A stretch of DNA of 64,000 bases from Dichomitus squalens LYAD-421 SS1. Taxonomy: Eukaryota; Basidiomycota; Agaricomycetes; Polyporales; Polyporaceae. Below the pieces are notes generated by a model. The model did no database searches, was not told the DNA's origin, and saw nothing but the letters and a program-made list of their open reading frames with translations. Positions 47,935 through 60,206 of this stretch are shown piece after piece. The position numbers and the translations under genes are program-made. Positions within the stretch are counted from its first letter, which is position 1; every line of letters starts with the position of its first letter. The DNA lies in contig NW_006766884.1 in the NCBI RefSeq assembly GCF_000275845.1, positions 327,976 through 391,975 on the forward strand, written 5' to 3'.

Positions 47935-48568
47935 TGCACTGGCACCTGGTCAGGTCGGGGAGGGCAACGACGAGAGAGAGGGCAGCATTGGGTGCCTGGG
48001 ACAGCAGCGGTACATATAAGAGAAATGGAGACTTCTGGGGTTCGTGATTCGCAGGGAAACTTGACAAATCATTTACGTCGCTGTATGCGGCTGCCGTTCA
48101 CGGCGCTCGCGAAAGCCTTCCCCGGAACACCACTGACCTCAACGAGACGTCCAGGAACCCGATCATACCTACCACCCCGCACGATCCACTGCTCCTCTGC
48201 ATACAGATGGTAACGACGGGGGTGGTCGTGCGACGGATGAGGCCGTCCTTGGTGCTGAGCAGGTGCAAAGGCCTTGCCAGCTGTCGCGAACCGGATGCCC
48301 GTTCGAAGAAGACGGGCGGGCGTACAACATTAATAGCAGCTTCTGCGCGCTTGGCGTGAGTGCGGGAGTTTCTCGGCCCAGGCCCTTTGGGCGGCGGTCC
48401 GGGCCTTCCGCTCCAGCGTCCAAGCAAAGACAAACAGGACGAGTGGCGCGAGATGTGGGGGAGGGCCCAGCGGTGCAGCGATCCAGGCCGGATCATTCAA
48501 CGACGCGACCTTGGTTGTGAACCACTCGGACCCCGCCCTCACGACCACGAAAACATATCGCACTCGCC
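47935..48568. other. Divergent promoter region, MFS and Ser/Pro-rich orphan
   Basis: 634 bp with both promoters. A 132-codon minus-strand open frame (48098-48496) is Arg/Pro-rich without domain and is probably chance. Confidence 0.5.
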
Positions 48569-49432
48569 ATGAATTTTAATACCAACGACAATCTGGTCCT
48601 CGTCGCCCCACGCCCCGTTCGCCTAGCGGCTGGTGCCGCTCCTTTCCCCTTCAACGCACCTATCGCTCATCGCCCCCGATCCCGCGCCGCCATCCTATCT
48701 GCTGCCGCCGAAGCCTTCGACCGCTTGAAACTGGTCGAGGACCACGCCGATCAACCTACTGAATTGTCGGAGAAAGAAAGATTGTCTCCACGCCCGTCGC
48801 CCCGGTATGTACTCCGAATCTCATATCACGGCTGACCGATAAGATCTTGCCTACTACCGCCCCCTGTCATCGTCTCCTTGGCTTCATGTTGCTGAACGTA
48901 TGTCAACACAACACATAGGTCGACTCCTGCGGAAGCTCTTGAAGAGTTCCTTTCCATCTTGCAGCACCCGGGCACTATCCGCTTTCAGCCCACTTCTCCC
49001 ATCCTCCGCGCGACTAATCACAATACGCACTTCTTCACCTACCGCCGTCAGACGCCATGCAGCTTAAGTCCTTCCCTTCCCTCTGAGGGGCTCGGATTGA
49101 CTATCGGTGACCATGCTGATGACAAGGAAAACGAGGGTGTCACTTACCCCTTCAAGCTTCTGGGTAGCTCTCTAGGTGCGCGTTATGAGGCTGCGCGTCT
49201 TCATATACAATCTTCTCACCGCAGCGACCGTCGATCTCGTACATCAGGATCACCTGTCTCTCGCACGCAGACGCGCAACCCCTTCCAGCGCCACTCATCT
49301 TACGAGAGTAGCGTAGCTGCATATCTACGCCCGTCGTCAGCCATGTCTCCTTCTCCCACCTCGGCGCTGTCGCCCGCGGCTATTCCGCTGCCGCTACCCA
49401 CGCCTGACGAGATGGAATTCGAGACCGCATAG
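48569..49432 (+). CDS. Uncharacterised Ser/Pro-rich protein
   Basis: Two exons: MNFNTNDNLVLVAPRPVRLA to LSPRPSPR (48569 to about 48804), then after an intron with GTATGT donor and ATAG acceptor, STPAEALEEFLSILQHPGTI (from about 48919) to stop at 49432. An Ala-rich helix (RAAILSAAAEAFDRLKLVED) and the EALEEFLSILQ segment may be folded; the rest is Ser/Pro/Thr-rich and probably disordered. YEAARLHIQSSHRSDRRSR and repeated SP/TP dipeptides suggest phosphorylation. The end is PLPLPTPDEMEFETA. Clean splicing and composition argue it is real. No family recognised; signalling or cell-cycle regulation would be a guess. Confidence 0.7.
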
Positions 49433-50013
49433 ACACATGTATCGGATGGCGTCAAACTGCTTCTCTTCGCTGGTGCTGAGGCCTCCACTCTGGATTGCTA
49501 CTAGTCCTGGGGCTTCAGCCATCTCCTCACCACTGCTGTCGTTGCTCATTGTTACCTTGCAGCATCAGTAGATCCCCTCTCCACCATCCTCGTCCCTGTG
49601 TTCATCGTCCCTGCTTAAAAGGACGTTACCTTACGATCTTTTCCTATCTATTATCGCATAGCGTTTGCGAGCGTCGTGATATCCTGTATTGACTCCCAGA
49701 CCTCGCCTTCCCTCATGTACCCTCAAAGTAACTTAAGTAGTATTGTTCCTCGGATTCTCGTAGTGCATCTTCTGTGGTATATCGAGTCAGGAGACCTTTT
49801 GTGTCGTACGTACGTGTCGGCAGTGCTTATAGGAAGTGTACACCACAATGTAATGAATTCTACTTGGCCTCACATTTGTGTCGATGTGCGGGGACAGAAC
49901 GGGCTTCTTGCTACATCAGGGCTAGACTGCACGCACAGTCCGATGAGCGCTATGTCTATGCTTCGACTTGCACTGCCTCAACACGTTCCCCATGCATCTT
50001 GGCCGGAGCGTCG
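49433..50013. other. Intergenic, 3' flank and promoter
   Basis: 581 bp. A 200-codon open frame running through the next gene in another frame (49676-50278) was rejected. Confidence 0.5.
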
Positions 50014-50596
50014 ATGGCCATACGCCACCGTCGCACCCATAAGTCCCAGCCCAGCTGGTTCGACAAAGTCTTTCCTCCTAACCGGTGAGCCACGTCGACC
50101 TTACGGCTGTCGCCAATCTACGAGTCCCAGCCGCGCTAACCGCCTCGTCCTTCTAGTTCCAAGGAAGCCCGTCCAGGGCCCCCCAGCCCCGCCGCGGGCT
50201 ACGCGCTCATCGCGGCCTCGGTCGCGTTCCTGCTCGTCGGCTCCTACGCCGTCTTCTTCAGCGCGCTCGTCCCTGTGACCGGTGTTTGGGTGCGTGTGCG
50301 TGTTTGCTAGCGGTGGACGCGCCGTTCTGTCCTATTCTATCCTCGGGGGCAATAGCGGCTGACATTGTTGTCGTTCTCGGTCTCGTTGTCGTTGTCGGAA
50401 TCCTATCCCTTGGGTTCCTGGCGCGCGCGAACCGACCCCTCCCATTCCCTTCTTATCTCCCATCCTGGCCATGAAGCTGCTGGACGTGATGGCGCGGGAC
50501 ACGCACTACAAGTACCTGGTGATCATACTCATCTCGTCAGGGACGGGCTTCGTCATCGCGAACTGGGTCGGGTGGCAGTACTACCGGAACTCGTGA
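50014..50596 (+). CDS. Small two-span membrane protein, resembles PIG-Y subunit of GPI-GlcNAc transferase
   Basis: Exons 50014-50084, 50157-50289 and 50477-50596 join in frame to 107 residues. A basic N-terminus (MAIRHRRTHKSQPSWFDKVF) is followed by one helix (YALIAASVAFLLVGSYAVFF) and SALVPVTGVW. Then LLDVMARDTHYKYLVIILIS leads into the second helix, which ends in NWVGWQYYRNS. A loop between two helices and a final W-x(2)-WQYYRNS-type ending resemble PIG-Y, a regulatory subunit of the first enzyme of GPI-anchor synthesis in the ER. This similarity is from memory of a short family and is not certain. Confidence 0.6.
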
Positions 50597-50996
50597 AGGC
50601 CGATCTCGATGGGCCCGATGCATGTATGTGTATAGGTGCTTGGATGGCTTGGGTACCCGGAGGTTTTGGCCGCACGGGTCCCGATTGCCGGCTTCTTCGT
50701 CGGCTTCGCTCGCTTGGGCTGCGGATTCTCTTGCGTTGTACTAGCCTCGTTGTTGCTAGACCGGGCTATCGGACTCTCGCACGGATGTCGAGGATGAGAC
50801 ATACGATTACGACTACATTGCATAGCTTGCATACAAGACATAGCCAAAACGACGTCCGTAGATGGGTGCGCGGTACTCGAGACAACAAAACCAGACAGCA
50901 TATCGAGCTGACAACCAAACGCAACTGAAAGCAATAACTTATAACAAACAAGACGAACGGTCCAGCCAGAGACTCGAGAACTCAGGAATATTTTCT
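50597..50996. other. Convergent 3' ends, PIG-Y-like and SFI1 genes
   Basis: 400 bp between stop codons; expected 3' UTRs, no supported open frame. Confidence 0.55.
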
Positions 50997-53900
50997 TCAC
51001 AAAGGCTCTGGCGAATACGTGTGTTCCGTGGGTGCCCGCGACCGGCGCCGCACCTCCTTCAGCTCCTGCCACAGGCTGCTCCGCCCGCGGTTCGACGCGA
51101 CGTCGCCCGCGATGCTCGGCGGCGCGCTCTTCGGCGGCAAGGGGCGGACGTCCTTGCGCCACGCCGAGATCCCACCGCCATATGCTGGCGGTGCGGCGTC
51201 CGGCTCTGTTTCGGAGGGGCTGGGGTCCCGAGGGATCGTCCGTCGAGAGCTGAACTTGGGTCGCTCCGGAGAGCGAGGCTTGCGTTCGGGAGAAGCGGTG
51301 TGGGGTTTGTGGGCAAGCAAGCCTGCGACGCTCCCGCGCGGGAGGTTGGCGGAAGGTCGCGCGAATGGCGCCCTGGACGCACTCGACACGGGGCGAGGAG
51401 GCTCATCTGCTTCGTCCTCTGTGGGGGTCGCGGGTCGGATAGCGCGCCTTGCGGGGAAGACGTTTCGTGCGCGGGGTGCCAAAGCGGTTCCGCGCTGGGC
51501 CACCGCCGGCTGCCTTGGAGCAGACGACAGGAGTTCGAGGTAACGGGCATAGCTAGAAGAAGTTTTAGTATCGCAAGGGGGACGAGAGCCCAAGTGCGTG
51601 GCGTACTTGATGGCCTTGTGTTCAATTTTCTTCTGTTGGGCCTTCTTCCATAGCGCGAAGGCTTTGCCTGAGGCAGACGATGAGTCTTTGATGCCAGGAT
51701 TCAGTACACCATCAAACTTACCAAGCGTTTTGCGCCGATCCATCTCTCGCGCTGTTTTGGCCTGCAAAGCTTGAGGCATGAGCTTTCGCCATCTCTCCCA
51801 ATGCTTCCTCTTGACATTGTGGTTGTAGACCTTCACTGCCGTCGGAAGCTGTGATCTCATATCAGCGCAAGTCTTACGTCCTTCCTCCAAGTTTACGCGT
51901 ACCAGGGATTTCTTCTTCCATGCAGTGAACGCACGAATGACGAGGTCAGTCTGCTGTTTCTTGATGAACGATTCCGCCTAGCATACTCAGTGAGCATACA
52001 TTCCAAGCCTCAACGACCCTGTCATATGGAAGCATCAAGACGTACCAGAGGTTGTAGACGGATGTCCATGTAGCGCTCGCGCCACTTGTCGAACGTACTT
52101 GCGACAGTCATGAGCTTGAACTCTTCTTCTCTCTCCTGAAGTTGCAACCGGCGATGTCTAGCCTTCCTCGCCGCCGTGAGCCAACGAATAAAGAACTTGC
52201 GCATGTTATCTATTGCAAATGTGAGCAAAGTTACCGGAAGTGGTGTGATACCTTCGAAATTCACCTGCACGCTTAACATCCTGGTAGCTCTCCATGAGAC
52301 TTAACTCATGGACGTGGCGCCTGCAGACAGCTTTCCACTTCTCGTATGCTCGCCTGCGGGTAAGTCATCAGACTGTGAGTTTGAGATTAAAAGGAGAGAA
52401 TACGGACCAGACAAGGGCCTGGTCACGATGCTGGATCGTCTCGAGCTCTCGGAACTTGAGGTCCGCGACACGAGATATCCAATGCCGCAAACTGTTCGTC
52501 ATGATTCCCTAAGGTATGCATTAGTTTGAGCCATCAGACATTGAGGGGCCCTCAGCATGTTACTTACCTGTGCAACTCGCGCTTTCATCTCTTGTTCTGC
52601 GAGTCTGAGAAGTCGCTGTTGCCTCGCGCGAGCATACCACGCTGCAGTCACAGTTTAAAGGGTGCACATAGTCACACTGACAACGTAAGATTTACCTTCG
52701 AAGGTCTTCTTGGTCGCCCGCAGCTCGAACTCCTTGAGCTTTTTCTCGCGCCGCTTCTCCTCGACCTTCGCTGTCCACATATGAAGGCAGCGCCGCAAGA
52801 GTAAATACTTCCGAGCGATCTTCGCTTGCTTCACCATGCGTAGACGTGTTCGGAGCTTCAGGCGCCAGGCGAGCATCATCTTGTACTGCAGATGCATTCG
52901 ATCGAAGTGGACGGCGTATGAGAGCGCGTTCTGGTGCGACTGGTGCACCCGGCGCCATCGCTGGAGCGCCATCCCAGCGTGAAGAGAGACGGAGCGCGTC
53001 CTGAACAGTTGCGCCAGCTCTGCAGGTTATATTGGCGGATGCCCTACGACGCGCGATGGTGATCGGGGCTAGCTCACCTTCTCGTTCCCGCTGCGCGTCC
53101 ATGTGCTTTTTCCAGACAGCCCACGCCTGTCTCAACAGACGCATTGCTCTGACGCGAGTCAGAAGCTGCCCGCGCTCATGAGACTTCCAGATACGCATAA
53201 TGGCTCGGATTAGGACGGCATTCCGCCTTGTGACATGTTTCGCGGCGCGATTCTCCATTGCCTGCGTACCCATGAGCACGACGCTTGGACTGACAATTAG
53301 ACTTGGCGCAACTCACTCGTATTCGCGCTTGCGCAGCCTGCCATCGACGAAGGGCGTGCTTGAGTACTAGCATATCGTTGAATCGCTCGGCGACATGATA
53401 TTGCTCGCTGCACAGGATAGTCAGTGTGATCCTGCCTAACTCAACAGGGATGCTCACTGGTTACGCCTCCAAACATCCATAGCATTGGTCATGATGCGCA
53501 AATTGACACGCGCAGAGACGGTTTTCTCCGCAACACGCATATCCGTTCTGTGGCGCCAAACATCCCACGAACGATTCCTCAACTTTTCGTCCTGCTCATG
53601 CTCAAAGTGATCCGCCGCGGCGTCCAGCTCGTCCAGTTTGCGCAGCTTCGCCTTCCACCGCTCGAAGAACCTCGCGAGGACCTTGCGGGCGAACTGCTGC
53701 TCCGCAATGCGAGAAAGATAGAGCTGGCGCCACCTTGACCACGTATCCTTCTTGAGGCGCAGCTCGTCCCGCTCGCGCACGGTTCGCATGCGCACGCGCA
53801 TGTCCTCGCGCCATTCCAGCTGCTTACGGTGGTGCTTACGATCCTTGCCCTTCTGCTTCCACATGTAATAGAAGCGCACCAGGCAGCGGCGATCAGACAG

Positions 53901-55168
53901 GGCGGCCACGTGGGCGCAGAGTTCGCGTCGGTGGGCTGTGCGAGTCCTCCAAGTCAGGAGGGAGCGGCGAAGGACGAGGGAGTCTCGTGCCGCAGAGATC
54001 TGTTCGCCCGTCGTCTGCATATGCATGCATGAGCGTGATGAGTGAATATGTCATTCCGTACGGGGCGACGTACGATAATCCATTCGTATCCCTGCTTCCA
54101 GACTTCGTAACACCGTTCAACAAGCCGATCATTGTAGAATTGCGCTGCAATTTCCTCGTCTTGTGCTTCTCGAACCCTCCTGAACGCGTCGTCCGGGTCG
54201 ACTGCGCCACTCCTTCGTTCCCTCTGAGGCAGCGGAGCGGGCTGTTTTGGAGGAGCCTGTGTGGGCATGGGTGGGGAGGGCTCCCGTGGCAGGCCAATTC
54301 TCCTCACAGATATAGGCATCTCCCTTCCCTTTCCCTTATCCTTATAGGATATCGGAGGGTGCTCATCGCGCACGACCGCACCGTAAGAGGGAGGGATACT
54401 CGATGCTTGCGTGGTAGTTTCTGCAGTGGTTTCTGCATCCCATCGCCCGACGGTTGCTGTCCGTGCGCGGGCCGCCAGTCTGCGAAGGACGTCCGAGGGA
54501 TTGGCTACCGACGATGGAGGTCCAGTGTCAAGACCTAGGGAGTTGGAGGAGCCCACCGTAGCAGGTGAGCCAAACCGGCGAATAGGTCGTGGTGTATCGT
54601 GACCGTTCGTGCCCTGTATCTGTCTGCTGAGTGTAGGTTTCGCGGAGAAGTCACTTGCAGCCTGCTCCGTGTCATCTTGATGGGAGTGTAAAGTGAAGGT
54701 ATCAGGCTCGCGGAGAGCGTAAGGCATCTTCGCAGGTTTGGCAGTAGGCCGTGCGGGAGTAGGCGTCGTTCGCGAAACACGCGTCGTCCTGCCTCCTCTT
54801 GCAGTATTTCCGGCGTTGGAGACATACCCCTGTTGATCCTTTACCACGTTCCACTTGTCCGCCCAGTTCTTCCCCTTCAACGTGCCAATTTTCAACAGCT
54901 TGCCATAATAGACCACTTCATTCTGAGGATCCAGGCCGCGCTCCTGCAGGACATCGTTATATGCCTTAAAGACGGTAAGAAAGGTGGAAGCGGTTGCGGG
55001 TGCGCGACCGATGACTTCGTCTATGAAGTCGATCTCCTCCGCTGAGAGCCCGATGAGTTCTGGCGCGATGAGTGGGTGGGAATCATCAGTGAAATCAGAG
55101 ACGCGTGACGATGGTCCAGCAGCAGGTCGAGGAGGGGGCGAGGCGCGTGAGGGGCGGAAGTGAGACAT
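50997..55168 (-). CDS. SFI1: Sfi1-like spindle pole body protein with centrin-binding repeats
   Basis: Scaffold of the half-bridge, needed for spindle pole duplication; binds one centrin (Cdc31) per repeat. The N-terminus, MSHFRPSRASPPPRP, is followed by a conserved block (GLSAEEIDFIDEVIGRAPAT; VYYGKLLKIGTLKGKNWADK) and a disordered region (about 54300-54800). From about 54120 to 51650 the protein is a long array of helical repeats with the Sfi1 pattern, an aromatic/Leu position then W-x-R/K, for example FYYMWKQKGKDRKHHRKQ, VLARFFERWKAKLRKLDE, SWDVWRHRTDMRVAEK, RLLRQAWAVWKKHMDAQRE and FALWKKAQQKKIEHKAIKYA. A Pro/Arg-rich C-terminal tail ends PTEHTYSPEPL. About a dozen exons. Confidence 0.9.
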
Positions 55169-55444
55169 GGCCAGCTCAGCGTCGCGCGAGGATCATGACC
55201 GAGCGGAGCGGGGAACAGTAACAAGAGCAGCACGCTGTGGCTGCACCAGCCCCGCGTCGCGCGCGTCCGACACGTGACCCTGTCGGACCCTGGCGGCTAC
55301 TACGACACTCAGGCCGGAGTCCGCAACGAAGATCCAACTGTAGCCAAAATGCGTCATAATACAAGTGATGCACAGGTGATGTTACAGGACGTAGATATAA
55401 TAGTACAGTACAGGATGTCCGCGCCAGCTAAACCAACTTCCCAC

Positions 55445-56918
55445 TCAGAAATATACGCGCAAAGCCGACTGGATGGTCGACTCGGCTGGACAATACGGGC
55501 ACTTCACCCGACTATATGCGTTCATGAGTGGCTGTACATGAGGTGGGAAGCGCCATAAGACGTACCCTCCCGGCTTGCTTAGCTTCGTCAAGCTGTCTTT
55601 GGTGATTACATGCCCGCAGGCTAACATCATCGGCGGATTGGCCTCCGTCGACTGTTCCTTCGACACTGGGCAAGCAAAGATAGAGTGATACCTGTTCTCC
55701 GGAGGCAAGGGTATCTCAATCTGTGGTGAGATTAGCATCGAGGCACTTCGTGTACCCATGCGCAAAGACACTCACAGGAAGTTCGTCTGTCTGGCTCCAC
55801 TCGCTCTTGCGCTCTCGCATCACCTTCCGTCCCTTCTCGATGCGCGCCAATGCCCCGCCACCACCAATGTCAGCGATGACACGGAGCGGCGCTTGCCTAC
55901 TCATACCGAGGTCGGCGCAGTATTCGGTGGCAAACATGCTCTGCAGGTCAGAATGTACCGAAGGGTCCGCAAGGTCCGCGTATGGCGACGTCAGCAGCTT
56001 GCTCAAGGGCAGATACAGCACGCAGGTCAACAGCCTCTGCACTTCTACCCGGTGGCGATTGAAGAAGGGGGCAAGGTGGGCGTGGGAGTACGCGAGTGCA
56101 GCATTGATGTCGGGAGGATGAGAGAGCACCAGCCGGAGGTATTGGAACCGATGTAGGTGGAATTCCAAGGAGGAGTTTCGCTTCTGAAGGAATTCTCTAT
56201 GGCAGTGAGCCCACCTGCAGGCGGATCATTAAGAAGGAGTGAGGAAGCAATTCAGCAGGAACGCACTCCAGAGCCGGAGCTATATCACCCTGCCGCAAGG
56301 CAGTCATAATTCGGTGCAAGTCCATGAATTGCACTCGATGCTCAGGCGATATAGTGACATTCGATTCCTATATCCGCATGAACATGTCAGAATGCTGTCA
56401 TCGAATTAGTAGCAACCTGACTTACTCCGAGAAACGTCTCTGCTGTCTCAAACCCCCCTGTCCGTAGGAAATGCATCGCAATGGTGCGCTCGAGGGCGAG
56501 CTTCGCTTCTGGCGACTGAAACAATGGTTCGTACGATGGTAGTGGGTTCGTGAATTTCTGCAGCAACCCATCCAATTAGTACTCCCCCTCAGTTATGCAA
56601 GTCCGGTGGATCCTGTGCATAGTGAACATCACACGAAACCTCACACACCTTATCCAATGCTTTCCCGACCTTCGCAAGCGCATTGTACACTTCCTTCTGC
56701 CTTTCGTCAATTTCCTTCTTCTTATCCTCTACAGTCTTCGCAAGAGAGAGTAGCGTAACTTGCGACCCCGTACCGTTCTGGAACCGCTCCTTCGCGTTGC
56801 GGAGGGACTCTAAGAGGGCGTCGAGTGACTGGTCGATGGAAGGGGCCTTCGCCTTGCCTGCGGGGGCACCTGAGGCAAGTTTCTCTAATCTCGAGAGCTC
56901 CTTCAAAGGGCCGTCCAT
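55445..56918 (-). CDS. RMD5: GID/CTLH ubiquitin-ligase subunit Rmd5 (Gid2)
   Basis: RING subunit of the GID complex, which degrades gluconeogenic enzymes in yeast. Exon 1 starts [20 protein letters not shown] and has a probable coiled coil ([20 protein letters not shown]). Then [20 protein letters not shown] plus ETFLG (near 56450) fits the LisH. The CTLH/CRA part contains [16 protein letters not shown] (near 56150) and [18 protein letters not shown]. The RING-like end reads [39 protein letters not shown] and [10 protein letters not shown], close to the degenerate RING of Rmd5 orthologues, where the second position of the first pair is Ser. Ends SALRVYF. Divergent from NSA1, 200 bp apart. Confidence 0.92.
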
Positions 56919-57118
56919 AGTCGTGTGAGATAGTGTTAGCACGAAGACCCAGCCGAGTCGGTCGTCGACTCGTCGTTGTGGCACGAGCCGCAATCGGCGA
57001 GGGTCGGCGCAGGAAGGAGCGGCAAGGCCGGGGCGGTCGATTATGGGCGCCAAGTAACCATGGAACACCCACCCCTGCTCTTCTCTTGCACACTGTTCAA
57101 AGACTAAGTTCCACCACT
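56919..57118. promoter_or_regulatory. Divergent promoter, RMD5 and NSA1
   Basis: 200 bp between start codons. No TATA box; GC-rich, includes a purine-rich run near 57000-57030. Confidence 0.5.
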
Positions 57119-58640
57119 ATGCCATGCTACTATGCCGGCGATGAGCTTGGTACTCTCAAGTCCGTCTCATATGCTTCCGGAGCCAACCCGAAAGAATGGA
57201 AACCTATCACTACGGTGCTAGTGCCCGGCGGCTCCTCTGGTCGGTCTAAAACTGTTCAAAAGCTTGCTTTGCACCGTGCTTCGGACTCGAATGCTCTGGT
57301 ACCTACTCTGCATTGCTTGTAACCTATCTATGTACTCATTTTTGCCTTGCTCAAGAATAGCTGGCGGCAGTGCATGCAGATGGTTCTGCTGTAGCCTATA
57401 ACATCCAGGGGAACTCCCAGCTTTCGGTAATGCACGAATGGACGGAGAAGAAGCTGAAGGAGGGTCAGAGATTCATCGGACTAGCTGCATCGGAGAGGTA
57501 TGTCTCATGAACTAGCCAATTCACTCTCATGCTGAGTTTCAAATAGTGCAGTGTACTCGTGCACATCCAATGGTGCTCTGCGCGTGACAAAATTCGGGCA
57601 AGACGGTTCTGAGCCTTCCTCTTCCGTGACGAGTTTGCCAATGCGCTTATGCGAATGGCGTCTTTCTCTGGACTCACGTACTTTTGCGTACGGTGGAGAA
57701 GAGGTGGAATTGTCGCTTTGGGACACGGAAAATGCGTTCTCAGAGAATACGGCTGCTGCTCAACCCCTCTCGACAGATTCCAAGAAAAGGAGGCGTGGAG
57801 ACCAGCTGCTGCCGGGCGAGCTATGGCGTGCCAAGAATGTGAGTCCTCAAGCACATGTTCTACCTCCCCTGATTCAAGCCAGAACATACAGGTCCCCAAC
57901 GATCACCTCAGTCTCCGCCACCCCGTATACAACACCGCTCTCACATATCTGCAAGCCTCTTCTAGCCATGCTCACCAACACCTACTGGTTGGAACGGCGA
58001 ACGGGAGCGTGAGGCGGTATGATACGCGCGCTGCACGTAGGCCAGTGTCCGACTGGAAGGGAATCGGCAATGTCGGCGGCATTGGCACTGTCGAGAAAGG
58101 CATCTACGAATAGTACGTGATAGGTCCCCAAGTATCCATTGGCCACCAGACACTCACGGTTATCTCAGCGAAGTGTTTGTGGCAGATCGCGGCAGTACGT
58201 TATCGGCGATGGACCTCAGGAACGGACGGGTGATTTATACCTACAAAGGTGGACATGCCCCATGCGCCTTCACCACAATACGCTAACTTGAGTTCTGCGC
58301 AGGCATATCGGGCGCCGTTACGTCCGTTGCACCAGCGAGCTCTCTTATGGCGTCAGCCTCGCAGGACCGCTACATAAGGCTCCATTCGACATTCGGCCCG
58401 CCTGCCGAAGCAGGGCAACAGCAAGAGCAGAAGGGAGACGTGCTAGAGAAGACGTACATGAAAGTCGTGCCCACCGTCGTTGTCTGGGACGGCGCAGTCG
58501 GTGCGGAAGGCTTGGAAGCAGAGCGGGAAGAGAACGAGGCCGAATATGAGGTCTGGGATGGGATGCAGGCAGCGGAGAGCGACTCCGAGGACGAAGGGAA
58601 TGGCACTCGGCGTAAGGAGAAGAAACTTCGGACCACTTAG
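57119..58640 (+). CDS. NSA1: WD40 ribosome biogenesis protein Nsa1 (WDR74 family)
   Basis: Component of nucleolar pre-60S particles. Start MPCYYAGDELGTLKSVSYAS is near-canonical for fungal Nsa1. The blades can be followed through VQKLALHRASDSNAL, LAAVHADGSAVAYNIQG, AVYSCTSNGALRVTKFGQDG, LRLSLDSRTFAYGGEEVELS-like LSLWDTENAF, TYLQASSSHAHQHLLVGTAN, GSVRRYDTRAARRPVSDW, FVADRGSTLSAMDLRNGRVI and ASSLMASASQDRYIRLHSTF. An acidic, basic-ending C-terminal tail (ESDSEDEGNGTRRKEKKL) follows, as in the family, and stop at 58640. About six exons. It shares a divergent promoter with RMD5, and no functional link is implied. Confidence 0.92.
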
Positions 58641-58736
58641 TCGCCGACGGTGGACGTTCAGAAAAAAGTACACTATTCAGCTGGCATTACCCTATATAGA
58701 TACATATACTGTGTAGTCCTATGCATGCCGTACGAT

Positions 58737-60206
58737 CTACCGACCTCCGATGATGCTCTTCCAGTTGTGCGCCTTCTCGAACCCATTCCGACCGAACTGG
58801 TAGTCGATGAGGGTTTTCTGTATGTCTTCCCGCGAAGTCATCACGAAGGGGCCGTACTGAACGACGGGCTGGTCAAGGGGCTCTCCGGCGACCAGCACAA
58901 ACTCGGTGCCATCCTCGGTCGCGGTCAATTCTGCGCCATTCTCCCCTGAGTTTGCAGACAGAACCAAGGTATAAAACGACGGATGGACCGTGGAGTCGGA
59001 TCCGACCTTGAGGCCACCTTTGATAACTGGAAGTATGCGTCAGAATAGAGCGTAGCTCAAAGGGACGTCCCAACATACTGTAGATAAATGACGTCCATCC
59101 AGCGGCTATAAATATTCAGGAATCAGTCTTGATGCAAACAGATTCTGGACACTGCACATACGGATCTCCTGGAAGATAGTCGCTTGTTTCTTGAAGATAA
59201 CATGGAAGTACCAGCAACCTCCGAGTGGCCGGACAGGGGACTCCACGCCATGGCTCTTCCCGCTGATGACTCGAACTTTTACAGGCCCATCTTCGCCCTG
59301 GGGGAACGCCTCGCGCACTCTGCACGGGTGATGAGTCCACACGGATTCCGCTAACGGACGTAATACATACTGTTCAGGATCGAGTTCCTGGTAGGTCGGG
59401 TCAACCATCTTGTACTCTTTGGGAAGGTCTACCCATAATTGCAGCCCACGAGGCTCTGGAACACCGTCACCAGAGACTGGCATCTCTGCGTGTATGACTT
59501 CAAGGTTCCAACGTTAAGCCTACATCAAGAGTGCATGAGCCGTTGCCTACTCACTTCCTTTGCCCTGTGCAACACAGCGTCAGGAAAATAAGGATCATAT
59601 TGGGCATAGCGGAGAACCTACTGCACACATCCACTGCACACCCCCCGGCCTGATTTCGCCTTTGTGACCAGCTGAGTCCTCATGGCGACTTGACCTGCGT
59701 TCAAAAAAGAGTCAGACCTCTTCGACCTGGATTTTTCATCATTGGAGCCTACCCCTCAAGCATATATGTTACGGTGGCCTGGCCTCGGTGAGGGTGATCC
59801 GGGAAGCCCTGCAGATCATCATACAGCATCAGCCTGTCGTTGCCGTTCGTAACTCACAGCATACACTCACCGCTCCTTTCGATATGTGGAAGTGGTCGAG
59901 CATGAGGAAAGGCGTGAGGTTCCTCAGCTGGGGCGTGCCAATTGACCGTCGTACTATAGCTCCAGCACCCTGCAAGCACCTACTGTCAGGACCTGTCCGG
60001 ATGTGACAAATCTGATAACGTACCTCTTCGGTCTCCACCGAAAGCACCTTCTTCACAACGGACCTCGACGCCGACATATCTGCGTTTTGACTGAGTAGAC
60101 GAGTTGTTGCGCGTAAATACAGAGAATTCACGGGCAGATGGAACGAAGTTGGAGGGGCGGTTGACAGCAGGCCTCGAGCTCTTATACCGGCGCAGGCTCC
60201 GAACAT
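58737..60206 (-). CDS. Pirin-family cupin protein
   Basis: Fe-binding cupin; relatives act as transcription cofactors or quercetinase-type dioxygenases. Metal-ligand region: FPDHPHRGQATVTYMLEG, then HEDSAGHKGEIRPGGVQWMC and GIMHAEMPVSGDGV (59480-59780), with the conserved His and Glu positions filled. Other blocks: VRRSIGTPQLRNLTPFLMLD (near 59920), PRGLQLWVDLPKEYKM, VKVRVISGKSHGVESPVRPL and the C-terminal EPLDQPVVQYGPFVMTSRED, ending NWKSIIGGR. Two in-frame starts exist: Met at 60077 (MSASRSVVKKVLSVE), typical for pirins, and Met at 60206, which adds 43 residues with an Arg/Leu-rich, mitochondria-like character. I give the longer extent. Confidence 0.93.

Noticed and set aside
50862..51653. 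263-codon plus-strand open frame over the end of SFI1
   Set aside because: Antisense shadow of the SFI1 last exons, without motif.
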